Notes: generated from the letters alone by a model not told the origin. DNA of 5,030 nt from an uncultured Atopobiaceae bacterium (GCA_900770865.1 CAAGLU010000368.1:1-5030), one strand, 5' to 3'; numbered from the stretch's first letter, positions 1 through 5,030 are shown. Numbers and translations are program-made.

Positions 1-167
1 CGGTTGACGTTCCAGGCCTGTTTGGGCTGGATCCACGCGCCGCAGAGGATGGCGGTCATCTCGGGAAAGAGGACCTCGGGCGAGCCGATGAGCACCGAGG
101 CGCCCACCATGGCAACGACAAAAACCCCTGCGAGGAGGATGGGTAGCCAGCGCTTTTGGAATGACAT
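1..167 (-). CDS. 5' end of a small membrane protein of unknown function (partial)
   Basis: This is a minus-strand reading frame that starts at an ATG at 167 and stays open to the window edge, giving 55 residues. It begins MSFQKRWLPILLAG and has one clear hydrophobic segment at about residues 8-30 (LPILLAG to ASVLIG) after a short basic start, as expected for a signal anchor or first transmembrane helix. After it comes SPEVLFPEMTAILCGAWIQP, a Pro/Glu-containing loop that leads into what may be a second helix. A GGAAGG Shine-Dalgarno-like run lies about 10 nt upstream of the ATG. The gene is divergent from murB and shares a 148-bp intergenic region with it. I do not recognise the family with certainty; a small HPP-like integral membrane protein is one possibility. 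The rest of the protein is outside the window, so no function is assigned. Confidence 0.6.
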   Translation of the reverse strand, partial: MSFQKRWLPILLAGVFVVAMVGASVLIGSPEVLFPEMTAILCGAWIQPKQAWNVN

Positions 168-255
168 GCAGAGACAGCCTTCCGTGCTTGTGGTGTCGGG
201 GAGTGTAAGCGCAGGGTGAAGGCCCGCGCACAACATCCAATATCGTAGTCCACCT

Positions 256-264
256 TGCTATACT
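256..264 (+). promoter_or_regulatory. Extended -10 promoter element for murB
   Basis: TGCTATACT is an extended -10 element: a TG one base before TATACT, which differs from the TATAAT consensus at one position. There is no good -35 hexamer 16-18 bp upstream, but extended -10 promoters often lack one. The predicted transcript would begin near 271. That leaves a leader of about 45 nt before the ATG at 316 but only about 12 nt before the ATG at 283, which favours the later murB start. Confidence 0.5.
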
Positions 265-305
265 CAAGAACCAAGCGCATGCATGCAGCGCGCAAAACCC
301 AAACT

Positions 306-311
306 GAGGAG
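306..311 (+). promoter_or_regulatory. Ribosome binding site deciding the murB start
   Basis: GAGGAG lies 4 nt before the ATG at 316. The alternative upstream ATG at 283 is preceded by AAGCGCATGC, with no purine-rich Shine-Dalgarno sequence. This site therefore supports initiation at 316. The spacing is a little short but workable. Confidence 0.55.
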
Positions 312-315
312 CAAG

Positions 316-1251
316 ATGTCCGAAAGTGGCACTACCGGCGACGACCACTTGCAACCGCTCGCCTGGAAGCTTCGCTCGATTGTTGGCGAGGACAACGTTC
401 TTGAGAACGAGCCCATGAGCGAGCACACATCGTTCGAGATTGGCGGTCCGGCCGACCTCTTTGTGATTCCCGAGGACTTTGACGAGGTCCATGACGTTAT
501 CGATGCCTGCAAACAGGCGGGCGTGCCCTACTTTGTGTTGGGTCGGGGATCGGACCTCCTGGTTGCAGACGAGGGGTACCGCGGCGTGATTGTTGCCGTG
601 GCCGATGGCCTCGTGGGCGTGAGCGTCGATGACGACGAGATGCGGTGCCAGGCGGGCGTGACCCTGCGCGAGGCCTCCGAGATGGCGTGCGAGCTGGGGC
701 TTTCTGGCCTCGAGTTTGCGTGCGGCATTCCCGGTTCCATTGGCGGCGCCTGCTTCATGAACGCCGGCGCGTACGGTGGATGCATGGCCGACGTCCTCAA
801 GAACGTACACGTGCTGCATCAGGACGGCCACGAGGAGACTATCCCCGTTGACGAGCTTGACCTGGGCTATCGCCACAGTCGCATTGCGGACGAGGACATG
901 GTGGTACTCTCGGCCACCTTCAACCTTGACCCGGCCGATCCCGAGAAGATTCGCGAGACCATGGACGAGCTTACGCGCCGGCGCGAGGAGAAGCAGCCTC
1001 TCGAGCTGCCCAGCGCCGGCTCGACGTTCAAGCGGCCCGAGGGGTATTTCGTGGGCAAGCTCGTGACCGACGCTGGCCTGCGCGGCTACCAGGTAGGCGG
1101 CGCTGCCGTCTCGAAGAAGCACGCCGGCTTTGTGGTCAACGTGGGCGGAGCTACGGCTGCAGACGTTCGCGCGGTTATCGCGCACGTCCAAGACGAGGTC
1201 GAGCGCCAGTTTGGCGTGCGCTTGGAGCCCGAGGTGCGCTTCCTGGGGTAG
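316..1251 (+). CDS. murB: UDP-N-acetylenolpyruvoylglucosamine reductase MurB
   Basis: MurB is a cytoplasmic FAD enzyme that uses NADPH to reduce UDP-GlcNAc-enolpyruvate to UDP-MurNAc, the second committed step of peptidoglycan precursor synthesis. The product from this start is 311 residues, normal for the family. FAD-domain motifs are visible: HTSFEIGGPADLF (residues 37-49), LGRGSDLLV (75-83) and GIPGSIGGACFMNAGAYGG (137-155). YRHSR (195-199) matches the YR-x-S substrate-site motif. The C-terminal domain has PSAGSTFKRPEGYF (232-245), whose Ser236 is the expected proton donor, then GYQVGGAAVSKKHAGFVVN (257-275). A C-terminal LEPEVRF (303-309) carries the conserved catalytic Glu, probably Glu306. 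The AGSTFKRPxGYF form resembles the Bacillus-type (type II) enzymes rather than E. coli MurB. An in-frame ATG at 283 would add 11 residues but lacks a ribosome binding site. The gene looks monocistronic, with a long hairpin 44 nt past its stop. Asp replaces the usual Asn in GSN. Confidence 0.96.
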   Translation: MSESGTTGDDHLQPLAWKLRSIVGEDNVLENEPMSEHTSFEIGGPADLFVIPEDFDEVHDVIDACKQAGVPYFVLGRGSDLLVADEGYRGVIVAVADGLVGVSVDDDEMRCQAGVTLREASEMACELGLSGLEFACGIPGSIGGACFMNAGAYGGCMADVLKNVHVLHQDGHEETIPVDELDLGYRHSRIADEDMVVLSATFNLDPADPEKIRETMDELTRRREEKQPLELPSAGSTFKRPEGYFVGKLVTDAGLRGYQVGGAAVSKKHAGFVVNVGGATAADVRAVIAHVQDEVERQFGVRLEPEVRFLG

Positions 1252-1295
1252 CCAGGCGCCTTCTGGGGAGCTCCCAGCCGTTCTTCTCGTGCTCA

Positions 1296-1391
1296 AAACC
1301 TCACACGTGATGTTTCTTTTTCTATAATCGCTATTACCCATCAGGGATTTTGTCACCGAATATAAGAAAAGAAACACCACGTGTGAGGTTT
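1296..1391. repeat. Left long hairpin (REPIN-like inverted repeat) of the nuclease cassette
   Basis: Two 31-nt arms, 1296-1326 and 1361-1391, are inverted copies of each other around a 34-nt loop. There are 28 Watson-Crick pairs, one T-G wobble (1321/1366) and two mismatches (1310/1377 and 1322/1365). The outer end AAACCTCACACGTG is perfectly matched and contains the 6-bp palindrome CACGTG. The element sits 44 nt after the murB stop and ends 40 nt before the next start codon. Its arms are nearly identical to those at 2581-2678, while the loops are unrelated. It could serve as a bidirectional terminator or 3' stabiliser for murB, as an operator for the following gene, or as the end of a mobile cassette. 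Confidence 0.9.
1323..1328 (+). promoter_or_regulatory. Possible -10 element inside the left hairpin
   Basis: TATAAT is a perfect -10 hexamer at the stem-loop boundary of the left hairpin, about 105 bp upstream of the nuclease-like gene. No convincing -35 hexamer is seen at the proper distance, where the sequence is the repeat arm (CTCACAC). If used, transcription would begin near 1335, and the repeat arms would flank the promoter like an operator. This is a sequence match only. Confidence 0.3.
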
Positions 1392-1418
1392 ATGGTAGGA
1401 GCGCACATGCATAGCCAT

Positions 1419-1424
1419 AAGGAG
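1419..1424 (+). promoter_or_regulatory. Strong ribosome binding site of the nuclease-like gene
   Basis: AAGGAG lies 7 nt before the ATG at 1432, a near-ideal Shine-Dalgarno sequence at ideal spacing. It is the main evidence that the frame starting at 1432 is translated rather than a chance open frame. Confidence 0.75.
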
Positions 1425-1431
1425 ACGCCAC

Positions 1432-2550
1432 ATGTACGCCCTTTTGTCTCATGACTCCGCCTGTGAGGCACTGAGGGTTCTCTCTGTGCGCTCGGCGCTT
1501 CCGGCCAAGCGTTGGCCATCTGTCGCGCAGAAGCTTTCGGGTGACCAGTGTGTCTCGACGCAGCGCGAGTACCGTCAGCTCTGCGAGAAGGTCGACCTAG
1601 CTTCCCTTGGGGTTCGCACGGCTCCGACGCACCTCCTTGTGCCTTCTCAGCAGATGAGGAGCAGCGGTCGCAGCGCGCATTTTCATGTGTGGTCTGCCGA
1701 GCTTCCTGCGAATTCGTGTCTGCAGGTTGGCGATGACGTTCTGCTCAGCGGTCCGGAGTTCACTATCATGCAGTTCGCCGGAGCAACTGCGCGGTTGGAT
1801 GGGCTTCTCGATGCGCATGCTGCAGCGATTGCTGCAGAGGCTAAAATGCTCGCGGGTCTGGGACTAGAAGACCATGCGACGGTGGATAACCCGCTTGCTT
1901 GGGAGCACGAGCGCCGGATTGTGGCAGCGGCGGTCCTTGCGTGCGAGTTCGCTGGAACGTATCGGCTGGGCATGCCTGGTGAGTCAACGCGATACCGGAC
2001 TTCGCCAATCATGAGCTGCGACGGGTTGGAGCACATGGCGGCCAAGGCAGAGCGCACAACTGCGGCGTCGCGTGCGAGCAAAGCGGCTCGGCTTGCCTTT
2101 GATGGTTCAGCGTCGCCAATGGAGACGGCGCTGGCTCTGCTGTTTGCGCTGCCTGTGGAATACGGTGGCCTTGGCCTGCCTCGCCCAGTACTCAACGCTC
2201 CCGTTGATGTGTCGGGGTATCGTGGGCCCCTGTCCGACAGGGATCAGGTGTCGCCTGATTTCCTTTGGCCAGAGAAGCGTGTGGCGTTGGAGTACGACAG
2301 CGGGGAGTTTCATTTTCAGGGCGAGAAGACTGCGGGTACAGATGCCGTTCGCGCCAACATCTTGACGGCACTTGGGTATCGGGTTTTCCGGGCAACTCCG
2401 CAGACGGTGCGGTCTTTGGCAGCAGTTGAGCTTCTCGGCAGACAGCTTGCTTGCGCGCTTGGGGTTGTTCTGGAGATTCCAGACGAGATTTGCGCCCTGC
2501 GACGTCGGCGCCTCTACGCAGAGCTCATGCCGCACCGACGTGAGGGGTAG
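1432..2550 (+). CDS. Putative PD-(D/E)xK / DUF559-like nuclease-domain protein, hairpin-flanked
   Basis: The product is a 372-residue soluble protein with no signal peptide or membrane segment. The C-terminal part (about residues 225-325) looks like a DUF559/Vsr-type PD-(D/E)xK endonuclease fold. SPMETALAL (228-236) supplies Glu231, SPDFLWP (274-280) supplies Asp276, and VALEYDS (284-290) supplies Glu287 and Asp289. These are followed by FH (293-294), a Lys/Asp/Arg stretch around TDAVRAN (303-309), and GYRVFRATPQTV (315-326), which resembles the end-strand-and-Gln motif of such domains. The N-terminal half (LLSHDSACEALR, then LLSGPEFTIMQFA at 104-116 and CEFAGTY at 171-177) recalls AbiEi-like or other coriobacterial orphan proteins, but I cannot show a winged helix. 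Function is inferred: DNA cleavage in defence, or a toxin-antitoxin-like role. It has no partner gene and stands alone between two matching hairpins. By eye it uses more T- and A-ending codons than the DUF711 gene, compatible with horizontal acquisition. Confidence 0.8.
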   Translation: MYALLSHDSACEALRVLSVRSALPAKRWPSVAQKLSGDQCVSTQREYRQLCEKVDLASLGVRTAPTHLLVPSQQMRSSGRSAHFHVWSAELPANSCLQVGDDVLLSGPEFTIMQFAGATARLDGLLDAHAAAIAAEAKMLAGLGLEDHATVDNPLAWEHERRIVAAAVLACEFAGTYRLGMPGESTRYRTSPIMSCDGLEHMAAKAERTTAASRASKAARLAFDGSASPMETALALLFALPVEYGGLGLPRPVLNAPVDVSGYRGPLSDRDQVSPDFLWPEKRVALEYDSGEFHFQGEKTAGTDAVRANILTALGYRVFRATPQTVRSLAAVELLGRQLACALGVVLEIPDEICALRRRRLYAELMPHRREG

Positions 2551-2580
2551 CGGTCTTCTCTCTTCCTCTTGCGCTGCTCT

Positions 2581-2678
2581 AAAACCTCACACGTGATATT
2601 TCTTAATTGATATTTCTCATAAAAAGACCAGTTGGCATATGAATGGCATCAATAAAGAAATATCACGTGTGAGGTTTT
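2581..2678. repeat. Right long hairpin (REPIN-like inverted repeat) of the nuclease cassette
   Basis: Arms 2581-2611 and 2648-2678 (31 nt each) enclose a 36-nt loop. Thirty of 31 positions pair; the only mismatch is A2605/A2654. The outer end is AAAACCTCACACGTGATATT, and its first 24 nt match the left hairpin (1295-1318) with one difference. The loop has no similarity to the left loop. The element begins 30 nt after the nuclease-gene stop and lies between two convergent genes, so it could also serve as a bidirectional terminator. Its stem is longer and its loop much larger than usual for an intrinsic terminator. Confidence 0.92.
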
Positions 2679-2701
2679 GGGCGAGAGGAACGCCGAAGAA
2701 A

Positions 2702-2769
2702 GGTTGACGCCGCGGCAGGGTTGACGCCGCGGCAGGGTTGACGCCGCGGAAAGGCTGACGCAGCGGCAA
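2702..2769. repeat. 17-bp tandem repeat, four copies
   Basis: Four head-to-tail copies of a 17-bp unit: 2702-2718 and 2719-2735 are identical (GGTTGACGCCGCGGCAG). Copy 2736-2752 differs only in its last three bases, and 2753-2769 is more diverged (GGCTGACGCAGCGGCAA). Each of the first three copies contains the palindrome CCGCGG and the string TTGACG, which resembles a -35 hexamer. The array is non-coding, lies between the right hairpin and the 3' end of the DUF711 gene, and 17 is not a multiple of three. The identical copies suggest recent slippage or expansion. Confidence 0.9.
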
Positions 2770-2800
2770 GAAAAGCCTTTCGGCGAGAATGCTTGCGCTC

Positions 2801-4165
2801 CTAGTTCTTCAGGCTATTGAGCGGCGCAGGGAAGCGACCGCCACGATGCGCCAGCACGTTGCCGGCGAAGCGGTTTACGCTCATGACAGGCGCGCTGCCA
2901 AAGAGGCCGCCAAACTCCAGCATGTCGCCCTCCTTGTGGCCAATCGCCGGAATCAGGCGCACTGCCGTGGTCTTGGTGTTAATGACGCCAATGGCCATCT
3001 CGTCGGCGATGATGCCAGCGATGGCCTCCACGGGGGTGTCGCCAGGGATGGCAATCATGTCGAGACCCACGGAGCACACGCTGGTCATGGCCTCGAGCTT
3101 CTCGATGGAGAGCGACCCGTCCTCGGCCGCGCGAATCATGCCGGCGTCCTCGGAGACGGGGATAAAGGCACCCGAGAGCCCGCCCACGCTGGAGCTGGCC
3201 ATGACGCCGCCCTTCTTGACGCAGTCGTTGAGAAGGGCCAGCGCGCAGGTGGTGCCGGGACCGCCGCACTCGCCCACGCCGATGATCTCCAGGATCTTGG
3301 CAACGGAGTCGCCGGCGGCGGGGGTGGGCGCCAGCGAGAGGTCGACGATGCCCTTCTCGACGCCCAGGCGGCGCGACGCCTCGCGGCTCATGAGCTCGCC
3401 GGCGCGCGTGATCTTGAACGCCGTCTTCTTGATGGCCTCGGCCACCTCCATGAGGTTGGCGTCATCGGGAAGCTGCTCCAACGCAGCGGCCATCACGCCG
3501 GGGCCAGAGACGCCCACGTTGATGACCGCATCAGCCTCGCCGGTCCCGTGCACGGCGCCGGCCATGAACGGCGAGTCCTCCACCATGTTGGCAAAGACCA
3601 CGAACTTTGCCGCACCGTAGCAGTCGATGTTGGTGGTGCGGCGCGCGCACTCGAGAATGGTCTGTGCTGAGAGAAGCACGGCATCCATGTTGATGCCGGC
3701 CCTGGTAGACGCAATGTTCAGCGATGAGCACACGCGCTCCGTGGTGGCGAGCGCCTCGGGCACCGAGTTGATGAGGCGGCGATCGGCGTCGCCAATGCCC
3801 TTCTGCACCAGCGCGGAGAAGCCGCCCATAAAGTCGATGCCCAGCGTCTGCGCCGCACGGTCCATGGCGTGCGCGATGGGGGAGAGGTCCTCGTCTGCGC
3901 AGCACGCGGCCACCTGCGCCACCGGCGTCACCGAGACACGCTTGTTCGCGATGGGGATGCCGTACTCGGCCGCAAGGTCGTCTGCCACAGAGACCAGGTG
4001 CTCCGCCTGGTGCGTGATGCGGTCGTAGATCTTGTCGCACATGCGGTCCATGTCCTCATCGGCGCAGTTTGCAAGCGAGATACCCATGGTGATCGTTCGG
4101 AGGTCAAGGTTCTGCTCCGTGACCATGGCAAGCGTCTCGGATACTTCCTGCGGCGTGATGTCCAT
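2801..4165 (-). CDS. DUF711 / UPF0210 'PFL family' protein
   Basis: This is a complete 454-residue cytoplasmic protein of the UPF0210/DUF711 family, full length for the group. Hallmarks run along the whole chain: RTITMGISLANCAD (23-36), FMGGFSALVQKG (112-123), GINMDAV (157-163), NMVEDSPFMAGAVHGTGEAD (193-212), NVGVSGPGV (216-224), VDLSLAPTPAAGDSVAKILE (274-293), GTTCALALLNDCVKKGG (304-320), SSSVGGLSGAFIPVSED (324-340) and the C-terminal RGGRFPAPLNSLKN (441-454). A family member of known structure (S. pneumoniae SP0239) has a fold related to pyruvate formate-lyase-like glycyl radical enzymes, hence the 'PFL family' name. No canonical RVxGY-type glycyl radical motif is visible here, and the biochemical role is unknown. 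The start at 4165 has AAAGGG 5 nt upstream. In many genomes this gene follows a small ACT-domain gene (UPF0237); none is present here. It is convergent with the nuclease cassette. Confidence 0.94.
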   Translation of the reverse strand: MDITPQEVSETLAMVTEQNLDLRTITMGISLANCADEDMDRMCDKIYDRITHQAEHLVSVADDLAAEYGIPIANKRVSVTPVAQVAACCADEDLSPIAHAMDRAAQTLGIDFMGGFSALVQKGIGDADRRLINSVPEALATTERVCSSLNIASTRAGINMDAVLLSAQTILECARRTTNIDCYGAAKFVVFANMVEDSPFMAGAVHGTGEADAVINVGVSGPGVMAAALEQLPDDANLMEVAEAIKKTAFKITRAGELMSREASRRLGVEKGIVDLSLAPTPAAGDSVAKILEIIGVGECGGPGTTCALALLNDCVKKGGVMASSSVGGLSGAFIPVSEDAGMIRAAEDGSLSIEKLEAMTSVCSVGLDMIAIPGDTPVEAIAGIIADEMAIGVINTKTTAVRLIPAIGHKEGDMLEFGGLFGSAPVMSVNRFAGNVLAHRGGRFPAPLNSLKN

Positions 4166-4203
4166 CTGGGCCCTTTCGCTGTGGCTGCTGGCTTCGTCCC
4201 GCC

Positions 4204-4209
4204 ATTATA
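4204..4209 (-). promoter_or_regulatory. -10 element for the DUF711 gene
   Basis: Read on the minus strand this is TATAAT, a perfect -10 hexamer, placed so that transcription would start about 30 nt before the ATG at 4165. No good -35 hexamer lies at the expected distance, where the sequence is very G+C rich. It suggests that the DUF711 gene can be transcribed independently of the AraC gene behind it. Confidence 0.45.
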
Positions 4210-4281
4210 GGTGAGCTGGCACGACGCCCGCGCCGCGGTGCGCAATAGGAAAAGGCCTCGCAAAGTTGGCGCCAGGGGGCC

Positions 4282-4323
4282 AGCCGTCGCCCTACCGTTG
4301 TCGTCCTACCGCAGTCGCCCTAC
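4282..4323. repeat. 14-bp tandem repeat, three copies, overlapping the AraC stop codon
   Basis: Three imperfect 14-bp copies are seen: 4282-4295, 4296-4309 and 4310-4323, each ending in CCTAC and containing TCGCCC or TCGTCC. On the minus strand each unit begins GTAGG. The rightmost copy holds the TAG stop codon (4322-4320) of the AraC-type gene, so the array begins exactly at the gene's end and runs into the intergenic region. Confidence 0.75.
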
Positions 4324-5030
4324 TCCTGTAGCCGCCACTCGCGCGGGGTCATGCCCGTCTCGCGCTTAAAGACGGCATTGAAGTGGCTCTGCGAGCAGAA
4401 CCCGAGGTACGTGCTTATGTCGAGAATGGATTGCTCGGTGTTTCTCAGCAGGGACTTTGCCTCGACGACCTTCTCGCGGCGAATGTAGTCCGCAAGCCCC
4501 ATACCGGTCTCCCGCTTGAAGCGAGACGAGAGAAACCCGCGGCTCACAAAGAGCGCCTGCGCAACGTCCTCGGTGCGGATGGGCTCAAAGATGTGACTGC
4601 GCACGTAGTTGGTCACGCCCAGCACCAGCTGGGAGGGGTCCTCGCCAAGGCGCAGATGCCCCACGCGCTCGGCGTACTCCACCGCCATGTGGTAGCCTAG
4701 CTCGCTTACCTGCTGCGTGTCGCTTGCAAGCTCGCAACGATTGATATAAGAGTCGCTAAGGGAGAAGGCCTCGTCCGCATCCATGCCCCCGGCAATTGCC
4801 GCGCGTGAGACAACGGTGACGCTTGCCACAAAGGTGTCCTTCGCGTTGCGCAGGCGGTTGGGTGAGAGGACGCCTGCCCTGAAGGACGGCAGCGCCGAGA
4901 AGTACGCGCGCAGCTCGTCTGGCCGGCCTTGGCGCACCAGGTCGCAGAGCACCTGCTCGACCTTGAGGGACGAGTTGCCCAGGGACTTCTCCTCGGGAAA
5001 CTCCGCGGCGTGAAACTCCTCGTTGACGAG
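4320..5030 (-). CDS. AraC-family transcriptional regulator (N-terminus outside window)
   Basis: The frame is open from the TAG at 4320-4322 to the window edge, giving 236 visible residues; its start lies beyond the window. A GTG at 4952 could be read as a start, but the 26 upstream codons (beginning LVNEEFHAAEFPEEKSL) look like real coding sequence, so I treat the gene as partial. The C-terminal 100 residues form the AraC/XylS DNA-binding domain. The first helix-turn-helix is about 153-176 (TEDVAQALFVSRGFLSSRFK) and the second about 202-226 (ILDISTYLGFCSQSHFNAVF), ending in the family signature FKRETGMTPREWR. The upstream part (LSPNRLRNAKDTF, AAIAGGMDADEAFSLSDSYI) is helical and resembles the sensory region of Firmicute-type AraC regulators; I see no recognisable ligand pocket. 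It lies 154 bp upstream of the DUF711 gene on the same strand and may control it, though that is only proximity. Confidence 0.9.
   Translation of the reverse strand, partial: LVNEEFHAAEFPEEKSLGNSSLKVEQVLCDLVRQGRPDELRAYFSALPSFRAGVLSPNRLRNAKDTFVASVTVVSRAAIAGGMDADEAFSLSDSYINRCELASDTQQVSELGYHMAVEYAERVGHLRLGEDPSQLVLGVTNYVRSHIFEPIRTEDVAQALFVSRGFLSSRFKRETGMGLADYIRREKVVEAKSLLRNTEQSILDISTYLGFCSQSHFNAVFKRETGMTPREWRLQE

Noticed and set aside
277..286. 10-bp perfect palindrome GCATGCATGC in the murB leader as an operator
   Set aside because: It is short and of simple composition, with no second copy at another promoter in the window; it could be chance.
283..315. Upstream ATG at 283 as the murB start, adding 11 residues
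   Set aside because: It has no Shine-Dalgarno sequence, would leave only about 12 nt of leader from the predicted promoter, and the added basic residues are not part of the MurB fold; the ATG at 316 has GAGGAG before it. It cannot be fully excluded.
1683..2535. Minus-strand open frames of 170 and 142 codons inside the nuclease-like gene
   Set aside because: They give Ser/Arg/Ala-rich translations without recognisable motifs. The plus-strand frame has an ideal ribosome binding site and coherent nuclease motifs.
1296..2678. CRISPR-like repeats
   Set aside because: Only two hairpin elements exist, more than 1.2 kb apart with a gene between them; there is no regular repeat-spacer pattern and no cas gene.
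1295..2680. Classical insertion sequence or composite transposon
   Set aside because: There is no transposase motif, and I could not find a target-site duplication flanking the outer hairpin ends.
2768..2785. Possible intrinsic terminator for the DUF711 gene (GCC-GAAA-GGC then TTTTCTT on the minus strand)
   Set aside because: The stem is only 3 bp, too weak for a confident terminator; the 17-bp array or the right hairpin may end transcription instead.
2789..3670. Long plus-strand open frames (up to 293 codons) opposite the DUF711 gene
   Set aside because: Their translations are low-complexity (His/Ala/Gly/Asp-rich or Ser/Pro/Ala-rich) mirror images of a strongly conserved minus-strand gene, as expected in G+C-rich DNA.
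4320..4952. Complete AraC-type protein of 210 residues starting at the GTG at 4952
   Set aside because: The frame continues open to the window edge with plausible coding sequence, so the true start is probably outside the window.

Overview
The window reads as a chromosomal segment of a G+C-rich Gram-positive bacterium. It is most likely a member of the Coriobacteriia (an Olsenella/Atopobium/Collinsella-like actinobacterium). That placement is inference: it rests on the high G+C content, the Firmicute-like type of MurB, an anaerobe-associated DUF711/UPF0210 protein, and a lone nuclease-like gene of a kind I associate with Coriobacteriia. No rRNA, tRNA, CRISPR array, transposase or phage gene is visible.

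Layout, left to right. Bases 1-167 hold the 5' end of a minus-strand gene for a small membrane protein, cut off by the window edge. It is divergent from murB (316-1251, +), which encodes the cell-wall enzyme UDP-N-acetylenolpyruvoylglucosamine reductase. Next is an unusual cassette of about 1.4 kb (1295-2680): one plus-strand gene (1432-2550) encoding a 372-residue protein with a C-terminal PD-(D/E)xK/DUF559-like nuclease domain, bracketed by two near-identical long hairpins (1296-1391 and 2581-2678). The hairpins share 31-nt arms beginning AAACCTCACACGTG but have unrelated loops. Several arm positions differ between the copies in a compensatory way, so base pairing appears to be conserved. 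A 17-bp tandem repeat (four copies, 2702-2769) follows.

The right half is on the minus strand. It holds a complete DUF711/UPF0210 'PFL family' protein (2801-4165) with its own -10 element. Behind it is the 3' part of an AraC-family transcriptional regulator (4320-5030) whose N-terminus lies beyond the window. A 14-bp tandem repeat of three copies runs over the stop codon of the AraC gene.

The genes do not form one pathway. murB is housekeeping, and the AraC/DUF711 pair might be functionally linked. The item most worth attention is the hairpin-nuclease-hairpin cassette. Its arrangement resembles REP/REPIN repeats around a RAYT gene, but the enclosed protein is a nuclease-fold protein rather than a tyrosine transposase. 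It could be a non-autonomous mobile cassette, an orphan defence or toxin-antitoxin-like gene, or a gene flanked by structured terminators. The sequence alone does not decide between these.
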